64,000 nt of DNA from JBCCMQ01 sp039026235 (lineage in GTDB: Bacteria; Pseudomonadota; Alphaproteobacteria; Rhodobacterales; Rhodobacteraceae), in assembly GCA_039026235.1 (NCBI GenBank), contig JBCCMQ010000011.1:62001-126000 (forward strand). Reading direction: 5' to 3'. Of this stretch, positions 1 to 8,779 are shown one piece after another. Made by a program: the position numbers and the translations under genes. The number at the start of each line of letters is the position of its first letter. The first letter of the stretch is position 1. Under the pieces are notes generated by a model. It saw only the letters and a program-made list of their open reading frames with translations, did not search any database and was not told the origin of the DNA.

Positions 1-2526
1 CGAACAGTTCGCTTCAGGCTCAACCGCGTCCAGAACCGCCGACCGCCGCGTCATTGATCCGGTGTGCCAATGTTCAAGCTGGCGACCGGTGATAAGCACG
101 AACGGATACTCGGTGTCCGGTGTCTCATCGGGCGAGATAACCTTTGCCGGTGCAAACCGCGCCCGCCCGCCCGCCCGCGGGAACCCGTCGCCAAAGACAA
201 TCGGCTGGCCCGGGTCATCGGGGCTGAGCGAAGGATAGGTCACCGCCTTTTGCGCTTCGAGCCGCTCCCAGGTGATATTGTCGAGCGATCCCATGTTAAG
301 CTTCATTTCGGCGAAGACCTGGGACGGATGTGTGTAGGACCAACCGAGCCCCAAACGCTTGGCAAGCTCGACCTCGATCCACCAGTCCTCTTTCGCATCC
401 CCCGGCGGCGATACCACCGGTCGGCCCATCTGAACCTGGCGGTTGGTGTTGGTCACGGTCCCGGTCTTTTCCGACCATGCGCTGGAGGGCAGGATCACGT
501 CGGCATAGTTCGCCGTCTCGGTCAGGAATATGTCCTGAACCACCAGGTGTTCCAGCTGGGCCAACGCATCGCGCGCGTGGTCGACATCCGGATCCGACAT
601 GGCCGGATTTTCGCCCAGGATATACATGCCCTTGATCAAACCATCGTGGATCGCATGCATGATCTCGACGACGGTCAAACCCTTTTGGTTGCTGAAATCG
701 TCCGATCCCCAGACCTCGGTGAACGCAGACCGGACGCCATCGTCGGTTACGCTTTTATAATCCGGCAGGAACATGGGGATCATGCCGGCGTCCGATGCGC
801 CCTGGACGTTGTTTTGGCCCCGCAGCGGATGCAGACCCGTGCCCGGACGGCCCACATGGCCGCACATAAGGGCCAGAGCGATCAGGCAGCGTGCATTGTC
901 GGTGCCATGGATATGCTGGCTGACACCCATGCCCCAGAAGATCATGCCAGACCTGGCCGAAGCGAAGGTGCGGGCCACATCCCGCAGCGTTTCAGCGCTG
1001 ATGCCACAGATCTCGGCCATCCGCTCGGGCGGGTGGTCCGCCAGATGCGCTTTCATGGCCGACCAGTTTTCGGTGTAAGCCTCGATATATTGCCGGTCGA
1101 AAAGCCCTTCTTCGACGATGGTGCTCATGATGCCGTTCAGCATCGAAACATCACCGCCCGGTTTGAACTGCAGCATATGGCTGGCATAGCGCTTTAGCGC
1201 TGTGCCTCGCGGATCCATGACAATCAGTTTGCCGCCCCGCTTGGTGAACTGCTTGAAATAGGTGGCGGCGACGGGATGGTTTTCGATCGGGTTCGCCCCG
1301 ATGACGATCGCCACATCGGCGTTCTCGATCTGATTGAACGTCGCCGTGACGGCGCCAGAGCCAACGTTTTCCATCAGGGCCGCAACTGACGAGGCATGGC
1401 AAAGCCGCGTGCAGTGATCGACGTTGTTGTGGCCAAAGCCCTGCCTGATCAGTTTCTGAAACAGATAGGCCTCTTCGTTGGAACACTTCGCCGAGCCGAA
1501 CCCGGCCACGCGCTGACCGTCCTCAGCGCGCAGGCGCAAAAGGCCGCGCGCCGCTGCGTCCAGTGCTTCGTCCCAGCTCGCTTCGCGGAAATGGGTGTGG
1601 ATATTGCCCGGGTCCACGTTCAGACCCTTGGCCGGCGCATCGTCGCGCCGGATGAGCGGCTTGGTAAGCCGGTGCGGGTGGTCGATATAATCAAAACCGA
1701 ACCGGCCCTTGACGCACAGGCGGTTCTGATTTGCGGGGCCATCAACGCCCTCGACGTATTTGATCTTGTTGTCCTTCACCTTGAAAGACAGCTGGCAGCC
1801 GACCCCGCAGTACGGGCAGACGCTTTGAACCTCGCGGTCATAGTCTTTGCTGTCGCCCGCCTGGCTTTCGTCTAGCACCGTCGCGGGCATCAGCGCCCCG
1901 GTCGGGCAGGCCTGTACGCATTCGCCACAGGCCACACAGGTGCTGTCGCCCATAGGGTCAGCCTGATCGAACACGATCTCGGCGTCATGCCCACGACCGG
2001 CCATGCCGATGACATCGTTGACCTGCACCTCACGGCAGGCCCGCACGCAAAGGTTACAGTGAATGCAGGAATCGAGATTGACCCGCATCGCCACATGGCT
2101 CGCGTCCAGGATCGGTACGCGCGTTTCTTCAATCTTCGGGAACCGGCTTTCCGTGACGCCGTTCAGCTTGGCCATGTCCCAGAAATGGGACGAGGCATCA
2201 TGGGCCGTCTTCGGCTGATCCGCGACCAACAGTTCGGCCACGAGCTTGCGGGACTTCTCGGCGCGCTCCGAGGCGGTGTTCACAACCATGCCTTCTGAAA
2301 CGGGCCGGATGCATGACGCAACCAGCGTTCTTTCGCCTTCGACCTCGACCATGCAGGCCCGGCAGTTTCCATCGGGGCGGTAACCCGGTGCGGGCTTGTG
2401 GCAAAGGTGCGGAATGACAAGCCCCCGGCCGTGGGCCGCTTCCCAGATCGTGGTGCCTTCGGGCACGGTTACGTCATCGCCGTCCAGCGAGATCGTTACC
2501 ATCGCAATTTGCGCGCCATCGGGCAT
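1..2526 (-). CDS. fdsA: NAD-dependent formate dehydrogenase, molybdenum alpha subunit (C-terminus outside window)
   Basis: Oxidizes formate to CO2 at a molybdopterin centre and passes electrons through Fe-S clusters to the NAD-reducing partner encoded just upstream. Translated from the start, residues 42, 55, 58 and 72 are a ferredoxin-like [2Fe-2S] set. CIHCNLCVRAC and CVACGECVQAC (about residues 150-215) bind two [4Fe-4S] clusters, and CPYCGVGC near 240 binds the cluster next to the cofactor. Cys376 in TRLCHASSV lines up with the selenocysteine of E. coli FdhF, so this is a cysteine enzyme. I see no His-Cys3 cluster like that of NuoG. The start ATG lies one base after the fdsGB stop. The reading frame runs open to base 1 (842 codons), so the C-terminal cofactor domain is incomplete and any fdsC/fdsD genes lie outside. 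Confidence 0.95.
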   Translation of the reverse strand, partial: MPDGAQIAMVTISLDGDDVTVPEGTTIWEAAHGRGLVIPHLCHKPAPGYRPDGNCRACMVEVEGERTLVASCIRPVSEGMVVNTASERAEKSRKLVAELLVADQPKTAHDASSHFWDMAKLNGVTESRFPKIEETRVPILDASHVAMRVNLDSCIHCNLCVRACREVQVNDVIGMAGRGHDAEIVFDQADPMGDSTCVACGECVQACPTGALMPATVLDESQAGDSKDYDREVQSVCPYCGVGCQLSFKVKDNKIKYVEGVDGPANQNRLCVKGRFGFDYIDHPHRLTKPLIRRDDAPAKGLNVDPGNIHTHFREASWDEALDAAARGLLRLRAEDGQRVAGFGSAKCSNEEAYLFQKLIRQGFGHNNVDHCTRLCHASSVAALMENVGSGAVTATFNQIENADVAIVIGANPIENHPVAATYFKQFTKRGGKLIVMDPRGTALKRYASHMLQFKPGGDVSMLNGIMSTIVEEGLFDRQYIEAYTENWSAMKAHLADHPPERMAEICGISAETLRDVARTFASARSGMIFWGMGVSQHIHGTDNARCLIALALMCGHVGRPGTGLHPLRGQNNVQGASDAGMIPMFLPDYKSVTDDGVRSAFTEVWGSDDFSNQKGLTVVEIMHAIHDGLIKGMYILGENPAMSDPDVDHARDALAQLEHLVVQDIFLTETANYADVILPSSAWSEKTGTVTNTNRQVQMGRPVVSPPGDAKEDWWIEVELAKRLGLGWSYTHPSQVFAEMKLNMGSLDNITWERLEAQKAVTYPSLSPDDPGQPIVFGDGFPRAGGRARFAPAKVISPDETPDTEYPFVLITGRQLEHWHTGSMTRRSAVLDAVEPEANCS

Positions 2527-2527
2527 C

Positions 2528-4219
2528 TCAGATTTCCTCGGCGAAATGCTTCATGGTCAGCCGGATCGGATTGGGCGCGGCCTGACCCAGGCCGCAAATC
2601 GAGGCGTCCGACATGACGGTGCACAGGTCTTCCAGCAGGTCCTGATCCCAGCTTTCCGACTGCATGAGTTTCACGGCTTTTTCACATCCGACCCGGCAGG
2701 GCGTGCATTGGCCGCAACTTTCGTCTTCAAAAAACCGCAGCATGTTCAGCGCGGCGTCGCGTGCCCTGTCCTGATGGGACAGAACCACGACAGCGGCAGA
2801 GCCGATAAACGTGCCGTGGGGCTGCAACGTATCGAAGTCGAGCGGAATGTCGTTCATGCTGGCCGGCAAAATTCCCGAAGACGGCCCGCCCGGCTGATAG
2901 GCCTTGAACAGATGTCCGGGCGCCATACCGCCCGCCGCCTCGATGATGTCCATGATCGTGGAACCGGCGGGCAGCAGATAGACACCGGGTGCGGCGACGC
3001 GGCCCGAGACTGAATAGCTGCGCAGTCCTTTGCGACCGTTCTTCTCCGTGCCAGACAGGCATTCAGGTCCCTCGCGGCAGATCCGCGCCACCCAAAGCAG
3101 TGTCTCGATATTGTGAACCAGCGTCGGCCGGTCGAATACGCCGACCTGGGCGACAAAGGGCGGGCGATGACGGGGTAGACCGCGCTTACCTTCAAGCGAT
3201 TCAATCATCGCGCTTTCTTCGCCGCAGATATATGCGCCGGCACCGCGACGCAGGTCGATGTAACCGGGGCTGACAAAGCCCGCCCGCTCTAACGCTGCGA
3301 TCTCTTTCTGAAGAATCTCCCGCGCCGCCGGATATTCATCACGCAGATAGATAAAGCAGGTCTGCGCCTCGACCGCCCAGGCGGCAATAAGCATCCCTTC
3401 AAGGAAAAGATGCGGTGTGCGCTCAAGGTAGTAACGATCCTTGAAGGTACCGGGTTCTCCTTCGTCGCCGTTGACCGCGAGATAGCGCGGCCCGGGGTTG
3501 GCGCGCACGAAACCCCATTTTCGGCCCGATGGAAAACCGGCGCCACCTAAACCGCGCAACCCAGCCGAAAGCACCGTTTCCTGCACCGCTTCCCAGTCTC
3601 CGTTCGCACGGAGGTTTTTCAGGGTCGCGTACCCGCCTTCGGCACAATACGCCTCAAATCCCTGATAGTCGGGCAGATGCACATGGGTGTCATCCGTTGC
3701 CATGGCGACAACGACCTTCTCGGGCGTGGCGTGGTCAATGTGATTGTGCCCGATCTCAAGCACCGGCGCGGTATCGCAGCGCCCCATACACGGGGCGCGC
3801 AGGACGCGCACCTGGGTGGGATCGAGCCCGTCCTCTAGGGCCGATTTCAGCTGTTCAGCACCGGCCAGTTCGCAAGAGAGTGAATCGCACACACGGATCG
3901 TCAGCGCCGGCGGCGGTGCCTCGCCCTCTTTCACCGGATCGAAATGGGCGTAAAACGTCGCAACTTCATATATCTCGGCCTGGGCAAGGCGCATCTCTTC
4001 GGCCAGCGCGCGGATATGTGCCACCGACAGGTGTCCGAAGCGGTCCTGAATGAGGTGAAGAAATTCAATCAACAGATCGCGTCGCCGCGGGCGGTCGCCC
4101 AGCAGCGCCAGGATGTCTTCATGGGCCCGATCATCAAGCTGACGCCCTTTGGGCGTTTTTCTGCTTTTGCCGGTACCCTTCTGTTTCCAGATGCCTTTTC
4201 GGTCGTCCAGCGGAGCCAT
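2528..4219 (-). CDS. Formate dehydrogenase, fused gamma-beta (NuoE-NuoF-like) subunit
   Basis: Diaphorase part of the soluble formate dehydrogenase: it takes electrons from FdsA and reduces NAD+ on FMN. The 563-residue chain joins two proteins that are separate (FdsG and FdsB) in many bacteria. The N-terminal NuoE-like part has the [2Fe-2S] cysteines in VCDSLSC and CMGRC. The NuoF-like part has GLGGAGFPSGRKWGF, GDEGEPGTFKDR and GAGAYICGEES for FMN/NADH, then CGQCTPCRVGC and a later Cys in CGLGQ for a [4Fe-4S] cluster. An in-frame start lies 11 codons upstream, but GGAGGG seven bases before the ATG at 4219 favours the start given. It is transcribed ahead of fdsA with a one-base gap and follows a LysR gene on the same strand. 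Confidence 0.93.
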   Translation of the reverse strand: MAPLDDRKGIWKQKGTGKSRKTPKGRQLDDRAHEDILALLGDRPRRRDLLIEFLHLIQDRFGHLSVAHIRALAEEMRLAQAEIYEVATFYAHFDPVKEGEAPPPALTIRVCDSLSCELAGAEQLKSALEDGLDPTQVRVLRAPCMGRCDTAPVLEIGHNHIDHATPEKVVVAMATDDTHVHLPDYQGFEAYCAEGGYATLKNLRANGDWEAVQETVLSAGLRGLGGAGFPSGRKWGFVRANPGPRYLAVNGDEGEPGTFKDRYYLERTPHLFLEGMLIAAWAVEAQTCFIYLRDEYPAAREILQKEIAALERAGFVSPGYIDLRRGAGAYICGEESAMIESLEGKRGLPRHRPPFVAQVGVFDRPTLVHNIETLLWVARICREGPECLSGTEKNGRKGLRSYSVSGRVAAPGVYLLPAGSTIMDIIEAAGGMAPGHLFKAYQPGGPSSGILPASMNDIPLDFDTLQPHGTFIGSAAVVVLSHQDRARDAALNMLRFFEDESCGQCTPCRVGCEKAVKLMQSESWDQDLLEDLCTVMSDASICGLGQAAPNPIRLTMKHFAEEI

Positions 4220-4259
4220 AAGACCCTCCAATTTGGCCCTTGATGACATCACTGCAAAC

Positions 4260-4292
4260 TATCGTCAAATCGCGTTTATTGAAGATACGATA
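4260..4292. promoter_or_regulatory. Inverted repeat before fdsGB, possible LysR-type operator
   Basis: TATCGT (4260-4265) and ACGATA (4287-4292) form a perfect 6-base inverted repeat centred at 4276 in the AT-rich gap between the LysR gene and fdsGB. The position suits activation of the fds genes by the adjacent regulator. The assignment is by position only. Confidence 0.35.
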
Positions 4293-4293
4293 A

Positions 4294-5187
4294 CTATTGC
4301 TTATGTCGCGTTTCTTCCGCTGCCTGCCGCAAGGCGACCAATGCCGGGCTGTCAGGCGCCCTTGCCGAGGTCACAAGGCTGATTTCCTTAGCCAACACAG
4401 GTTCCGCCAGGCGCAGAATTGCTATTTGGTCAGGCAAGGTGAACGAATCAGCGAGAACCCGCGGCAGAATGCAGGCGACGGGGGCCTGCAGCGCCATGAC
4501 GATGCCCGCGTGAAGCCCGTTCGCCTCACACACGATTTGGGGCTCCAGCCCCAGGTCGCCGAACTGACGGTCGAGAATACGCCGGTTCTGCATGCCCGGC
4601 TCCAAAAGGCAAAGCGGCAGCTGGGCGGCTTCTTCCCATGTGGCAGCACCCGACACTCTGGGCGCGATCTGCTGGGGTGCCAGCAGCACGTAGGTTTCAT
4701 CATAGATCGGCTCGATCTGAAGCATGTCCTCGGACGCACCGTCGCTATAAGTGAGACCCGCATCGAAACGGCCGTCTTCGACACCCTGCTGAACGGCAAG
4801 CGATGTGGCCGTCAGGATGCGCAAGGTTATGCCAGGATAGTTTTCGTTCAGCGTCAGCGCCAGTTGCGCGGCATAGGCCACGACAGTCGGGATCACGCCG
4901 AGCGATACAGGTCCCGTCACCGTGCCGCCCGAGGCCAGCACCTCCTGCTGAAGCACGCGCACATCGTCGAGGATCTTTTGCGCGTGTCCTACAATCAGCT
5001 CACCTTCGGTCGTGAAGCCCTCAAAGCGATTTCCGCGTTTGACGATCTGCGCGCCCAAGCGGTCTTCAAGCTTGCGGATCCGCATCGAAAAAGCCGGCTG
5101 CGAGACCCCGCATTCCTCGGCTGCGCGCGCGAAATGGCGCTGTCGCGCAAGTGCAGCAAGAAACTGAAGATCGCGAAGCTCAAACAC
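4294..5187 (-). CDS. LysR-family regulator, probably of the formate dehydrogenase genes
   Basis: A 297-residue LysR-type regulator. The N-terminal winged helix (about residues 1-60) contains FARAAEECGVSQPAFSMRI, and the rest is the two-lobed inducer domain, beginning GPVSLGVIPTVVAYAAQLAL. The start codon is GTG. It reads in the same direction as fdsGB-fdsA, 74 bases upstream of the corrected fdsGB start. LysR regulators (FdsR) are known beside fds operons in other proteobacteria, so control of formate oxidation is the natural inference. The N-terminus also resembles OxyR-like members, so the inducer cannot be read from sequence. It is divergent from the thiamine operon, but that operon already has its own riboswitch. 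Confidence 0.85.
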   Translation of the reverse strand: MFELRDLQFLAALARQRHFARAAEECGVSQPAFSMRIRKLEDRLGAQIVKRGNRFEGFTTEGELIVGHAQKILDDVRVLQQEVLASGGTVTGPVSLGVIPTVVAYAAQLALTLNENYPGITLRILTATSLAVQQGVEDGRFDAGLTYSDGASEDMLQIEPIYDETYVLLAPQQIAPRVSGAATWEEAAQLPLCLLEPGMQNRRILDRQFGDLGLEPQIVCEANGLHAGIVMALQAPVACILPRVLADSFTLPDQIAILRLAEPVLAKEISLVTSARAPDSPALVALRQAAEETRHKQ

Positions 5188-5260
5188 CCGTGTCGCACCT
5201 CCCCTCGGTCGGGCCTACCTGAACGGTTAGCATCTGACCAGCGCGTGAACGGGGTGCGCC

Positions 5261-5289
5261 TTGCCCCTCCCCAAGCGACCTGATACGCT
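5261..5289 (+). promoter_or_regulatory. Candidate sigma-70 promoter of the thiamine operon
   Basis: TTGCCC (5261-5266), a 17-base spacer and TACGCT (5284-5289). Transcription would start near 5296, exactly at the 5' edge of the TPP riboswitch. The hexamers are only moderate matches to consensus, so position is the main support. Confidence 0.45.
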
Positions 5290-5296
5290 TTGGTCA

Positions 5297-5381
5297 TCCG
5301 TTGGGGTGCCCAAAGCGGGCTGAGAGGCGACATCGTCAACCCATCGAACCTGATCCGGGCAATGCCGGCGTAGGAAACGGA
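5297..5381 (+). promoter_or_regulatory. TPP riboswitch (THI element)
   Basis: Contains the diagnostic THI-box segments: GGGGTGCC, CTGAGA (5320-5325), ACCTGATCCGGGCAATGCC and GCGTAGGAA. P1 closes as TCCGTT (5297-5302) with AACGGA (5376-5381). The element binds thiamine diphosphate and represses the downstream genes. No terminator with a T run follows before thiD, so control is more likely on translation or through Rho. CGTTGGGG (5299-5306), which includes the 5' strand of P1, is perfectly complementary to CCCCAACG (5411-5418); this could be the ligand-free alternative pairing. Confidence 0.95.
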
Positions 5382-5449
5382 AAGCCAATGGTGCGGATGC
5401 GCCTGCTGCCCCCCAACGCCCATCGTCCGACAGCGTGAAGAGAGGCAAA

Positions 5450-6253
5450 TTGGCACAAGCGCCGACACTTCTGATTATCGCGGGCTCCGACAGCGGCGGT
5501 GGTGCGGGCATTCAGGCCGATCTGAAAACGGCATCCGCGCTTGGCGTGTTCGCAACCACCGCAGTCACGGCAATAACTGCGCAGAATACAGTGGGCGTTC
5601 AGGCGGTTTCCGCCGTCGCGCCGGATATGGTCGCCGCCCAGATCAACTCTGTGCTGACAGACATCGGCGCGGATGCGATCAAAATCGGCATGCTGGCCGA
5701 TGCGACTGTGATCGAGGCTGTGGCCCGGGCGCTGGCAGCTTACGCCGGCCCGGTCGTGCTCGACCCCGTTATGGTCGCGAAATCGGGCGATCCGCTTCTG
5801 GAAGACAGCGCCGTCGCGGCGCTCAGGTCGCGTCTTGTCCCAAGGGCCACTGTGCTGACGCCGAACCTGCCGGAAGCAGCCCGGTTGCTGGATGCTGCCG
5901 CAGCTTCAGAGCCGGACGATATTGAAAAACAGGGCCATGCATTGATGGCGCTCGGTCCTCGGGCTGTGCTGATGAAGGGTGGGCATGCCAGCGGCGAAAT
6001 CTGCACCGATCTTCTGGTGCAGGCCGCCGGCACGCGGCGGTTTTCCGCGCCCCGCGTCGCCACCCGGAATACCCATGGTACAGGATGCTCGATGTCATCG
6101 GCCGTGGCCTCGGAACTCGCCAAAGGTGCGCCGATAGAAAGTGCCGTTGAACGCGCGCATTCCTGGCTCCATGCCGCCATCGTCGCCTCTGACAAGTTGA
6201 ACATTGGCGCTGGTCACGGCCCCGTCCACCATTTCCACGAGATCTGGTCATGA
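5450..6253 (+). CDS. thiD: Hydroxymethylpyrimidine (phosphate) kinase
   Basis: Phosphorylates HMP and HMP-phosphate to HMP-diphosphate for thiamine synthesis. Recognized by GSDSGGGAGIQADLKT at the N-terminus and the anion-hole motif NTHGTGCSMSSAVASEL near the C-terminus; about 267 residues is normal for ThiD. An in-frame GTG at 5435 would add five residues. AGAGG at 5441-5445 sits too close to that GTG but four bases before TTG at 5450, and the TTG start gives an N-terminus like that of known ThiD proteins. First gene after the TPP riboswitch; its stop overlaps the start of thiO in an ATGA. Confidence 0.94.
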   Translation: MAQAPTLLIIAGSDSGGGAGIQADLKTASALGVFATTAVTAITAQNTVGVQAVSAVAPDMVAAQINSVLTDIGADAIKIGMLADATVIEAVARALAAYAGPVVLDPVMVAKSGDPLLEDSAVAALRSRLVPRATVLTPNLPEAARLLDAAAASEPDDIEKQGHALMALGPRAVLMKGGHASGEICTDLLVQAAGTRRFSAPRVATRNTHGTGCSMSSAVASELAKGAPIESAVERAHSWLHAAIVASDKLNIGAGHGPVHHFHEIWS

Positions 6254-7236
6254 CCGGCGATATCGCCATCGTCGGTGCCGGGGTGGCAGGTTTGTGTCTG
6301 GCGGCAGAGTGCGCCGATCGCGGCATCTCGGTCAGCCTTTTCGATCGCGAGCCGGCGGTTGGGCCACATGCCTGTTCTTGGTGGGCAGGCGGCATGCTTG
6401 CACCCTTCTGCGAAGGCGAAAGCGCCGAAGAGCCGGTTGTCCGTCTTGGACAGGAAGCGGCCGACTGGTGGGCCCGGATGGGCGTACCTGTGACCCGGCG
6501 CGGCTCCCTGGTGGTTACGCTTGGGCGGGACCGTTCAGAACTTGACCGCTTCGCCCGCCTGACAAGGGGTCATCGGCAGATCGACGGGCCAGAGATCGCG
6601 GCGCTTGAGCCGGAACTCGAAGGCCGTTTCAGCCGCGCGCTTTTCTTTGAGGACGAGGCGCATCTCGATCCGCGCGGCGCCCTTGCCGGTCTCTCGGACC
6701 GTCTGGTCCACTCAGGCGTTCGGCGGCAAAGCGGCGAACCCAGCGCGGATTTGATGGTCGACTGCCGGGGCCTGTCGGCGCGCGACAGGCTAAGCGATCT
6801 GCGCGGGGTGCGTGGCGAAATGGCGATCCTGAGGGCGCCGGACGTTGAGATCAACCGGCCCATACGCCTTCTGCACCCGCGCCACCCACTTTACATCGTG
6901 CCACGCGGCCCAGGCACCTACGTCCTTGGAGCCACTCAAATAGAAGGCGGTGCACGACCCCACGCGACCGTTCGCTCGGTGATGGAGTTGCTCAGCTCGG
7001 CCTTCGCGCTGCACCCTGCGTTCGGCGAGGCGGAGATCCTAGAGCTGGGCACCGACGCCCGCCCGGCGTTCCCCGACAATTTGCCACGCATTCGGCGGCG
7101 CGGCGGCAGGATCTTTGTCAACGGCCTTTTCCGGCACGGCTTTCTGCTGGCGCCGGCCCTGGCCCGGATGACCGCCGATCTGATTGAAACCGGTCAAAAA
7201 CCGGAGGTGATGGATGAAGATATCGGTGAACGGTGA
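6250..7236 (+). CDS. thiO: Glycine oxidase for thiazole synthesis
   Basis: FAD-dependent oxidase that turns glycine into dehydroglycine (iminoacetate), the C2-N donor for the thiazole ring. The 328-residue protein begins with the dinucleotide-binding motif IAIVGAGVAGLCLAAECADRG and has the DAO-fold C-terminal FAD contact FVNGLFRHGFLLAPAL. Using ThiO rather than ThiH implies aerobic, SAM-independent thiazole formation. Its start overlaps the thiD stop by four bases, and its own 3' end overlaps thiS by 23 bases, so the genes are translationally coupled. It is somewhat shorter than the Bacillus enzyme. Confidence 0.9.
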   Translation: MTGDIAIVGAGVAGLCLAAECADRGISVSLFDREPAVGPHACSWWAGGMLAPFCEGESAEEPVVRLGQEAADWWARMGVPVTRRGSLVVTLGRDRSELDRFARLTRGHRQIDGPEIAALEPELEGRFSRALFFEDEAHLDPRGALAGLSDRLVHSGVRRQSGEPSADLMVDCRGLSARDRLSDLRGVRGEMAILRAPDVEINRPIRLLHPRHPLYIVPRGPGTYVLGATQIEGGARPHATVRSVMELLSSAFALHPAFGEAEILELGTDARPAFPDNLPRIRRRGGRIFVNGLFRHGFLLAPALARMTADLIETGQKPEVMDEDIGER

Positions 7237-7411
7237 GTATCAGCACGTGGAAGCCGGGTCTTTGCACGAGGTTCTCACCCGGCTTGGCTATGGCGATCAG
7301 GCGGTTGCAACCGCACTGAACGAAAGTTTCGTACCCGCAGCGCGGCGGGCCGATACGCCTGTCTCGGAAGGCGACCGAATCGAAATTGTCGCGCCAAGGC
7401 AGGGCGGCTGA
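7214..7411 (+). CDS. thiS: Sulfur carrier protein ThiS
   Basis: A 65-residue ubiquitin-fold protein whose C-terminal Gly-Gly (ending APRQGG) is adenylated by ThiF and converted to a thiocarboxylate that supplies sulfur to the thiazole. The segment AVATALNESFVPA is typical of ThiS. GGAGGTG lies just upstream of the ATG, inside the end of thiO. The gene ends one base before the thiG start. Confidence 0.95.
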   Translation: MKISVNGEYQHVEAGSLHEVLTRLGYGDQAVATALNESFVPAARRADTPVSEGDRIEIVAPRQGG

Positions 7412-7412
7412 C

Positions 7413-8186
7413 ATGCCGGTATTCTACGGAACCGAAGTCTCTTCGCGGCTAATGCTGGGGACCGCCCAGTATCCCTCACCACAGATCCTGGCGGACGCCT
7501 TCCGGCGCTCGGGTGCTGGGATTGCCACCGTATCGCTGCGCCGCGAAGGTGCAGGCGGTGGGGATGGTCAGGCGTTCTGGGACTTCATTCAGCAACTGGA
7601 GATCCCGGTCCTGCCCAACACCGCCGGCTGTCATACGGTCAAAGAGGCCGTCACAACCGCCCACATGGCGAAGGAACTTTTCGGCACCGCGTGGATCAAG
7701 CTCGAAGTCATTGGCCATGCCGACACCCTTCAGCCCGATCCCTTTGCACTAGTCGAGGCGGCCCGGGTACTTTCGTCAGAAGGATTTAAGGTGTTTCCCT
7801 ACACCACCGAAGACGGGATTCTTGCCGGACGCCTTCTGGATGCGGGCTGCGAAGTTCTGATGCCCTGGGGCGCCCCGATCGGCACCGGGCTGGGACTGAC
7901 GAATATCTATGGGCTGCGTACACTTCGTGCACAGTTTCCGGACGTGCCGCTTGTAATCGATGCGGGCATCGGCCGGCCGAGCCACGCGGCGCTGGCGATG
8001 GAACTGGGCTATGATGCCGTTCTTCTGAACACGGCGGTGGCCAAGGCGGGCGATCCTGCTGCCATGGCCGAAGCCTTCGCCAGCGCGCTCACCGCAGGAC
8101 GACTGGCCTATGACGCCGATCCGATGGAGCCGCGCAATATGGCCGAACCGTCGACGCCCGTCATCGGGCAGGCGTTTCTCGAATGA
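7413..8186 (+). CDS. thiG: Thiazole synthase
   Basis: Condenses deoxyxylulose 5-phosphate, dehydroglycine and ThiS-thiocarboxylate into the thiazole phosphate. The TIM-barrel protein has the Schiff-base lysine in WIKLEVIGH and the phosphate-binding end VIDAGIGRPSHAALAMELGYD with LLNTAVAKAGDP. The reading frame stays open upstream to a TTG at 7386, inside thiS. The ATG at 7413, one base after the thiS stop, gives the standard N-terminus MPVFYG, so that start is used (257 residues). Its stop overlaps the thiE start by four bases. Confidence 0.95.
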   Translation: MPVFYGTEVSSRLMLGTAQYPSPQILADAFRRSGAGIATVSLRREGAGGGDGQAFWDFIQQLEIPVLPNTAGCHTVKEAVTTAHMAKELFGTAWIKLEVIGHADTLQPDPFALVEAARVLSSEGFKVFPYTTEDGILAGRLLDAGCEVLMPWGAPIGTGLGLTNIYGLRTLRAQFPDVPLVIDAGIGRPSHAALAMELGYDAVLLNTAVAKAGDPAAMAEAFASALTAGRLAYDADPMEPRNMAEPSTPVIGQAFLE

Positions 8187-8779
8187 CGCTGGCCCGCTTT
8201 TACCCGATCTTCGACGATCCCGACTGGCTGCGGCGCATGCTGCCCATGGGCGTCGGTATGGTCCAGCTCAGGATAAAGGATCGCGACGACACTGATTTGC
8301 GCCGGGCTCTGGTCGAGGGGCGCGATTGCTGCCGCGCGCGCGGGGCCACGCTGATCGTGAACGATTATTGGGACCTTGCAATCGATCTGGGATGCGACTG
8401 GGTGCATCTTGGTCAGGAAGACCTTGACCAGGCTGACATTGGCGCAATCCGCCGGGCTGGGCTACGCCTTGGCGTATCGACCCATGATCATGATGAGTTG
8501 GAACGGGCACTGGCGCTAGACCCCGACTACGTCGCGCTTGGCCCGGTGTGGCCCACCATCCTGAAGAAAATGCGCTGGCACCAGCAGGGTGTGGAACGAT
8601 TGACCGAATGGAAAGCGCGGATCGGCGACATACCACTGGTCGCCATCGGCGGTCTTAGCGTCGCGCGTGCTCCTGCGGCGTTCGCGGCTGGCGCCGATTG
8701 TGTCTCGGTCGTCACCGACATCACGCTGAACGACGATCCGGAAGCACGGGTCGCCGAATGGCTTGAGGTCACCAAATGA
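8183..8779 (+). CDS. thiE: Thiamine-phosphate synthase
   Basis: Joins HMP-diphosphate to thiazole phosphate to make thiamine phosphate. This is a 198-residue TIM barrel with family landmarks VQLRIKD, ATLIVNDYWDLAIDLGCD, WVHLGQED, VALGPVWPT, VAIGGL and VVTDIT. It overlaps thiG and thiF by four bases on each side (ATGA junctions), so it is part of one message. Slightly short at the N-terminus, which is common for alphaproteobacterial ThiE. Confidence 0.93.
   Translation: MTLARFYPIFDDPDWLRRMLPMGVGMVQLRIKDRDDTDLRRALVEGRDCCRARGATLIVNDYWDLAIDLGCDWVHLGQEDLDQADIGAIRRAGLRLGVSTHDHDELERALALDPDYVALGPVWPTILKKMRWHQQGVERLTEWKARIGDIPLVAIGGLSVARAPAAFAAGADCVSVVTDITLNDDPEARVAEWLEVTK

Noticed and set aside
163..181. 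Short CCCG tandem repeat
   Set aside because: Lies inside fdsA and simply encodes an Ala-Gly-Arg stretch; no sign of expansion.
64..1197. Plus-strand open frame of 377 codons at the left end
   Set aside because: Exactly antisense to fdsA, whose complete cluster and active-site motifs are read on the minus strand; the frame is a by-product of high GC.
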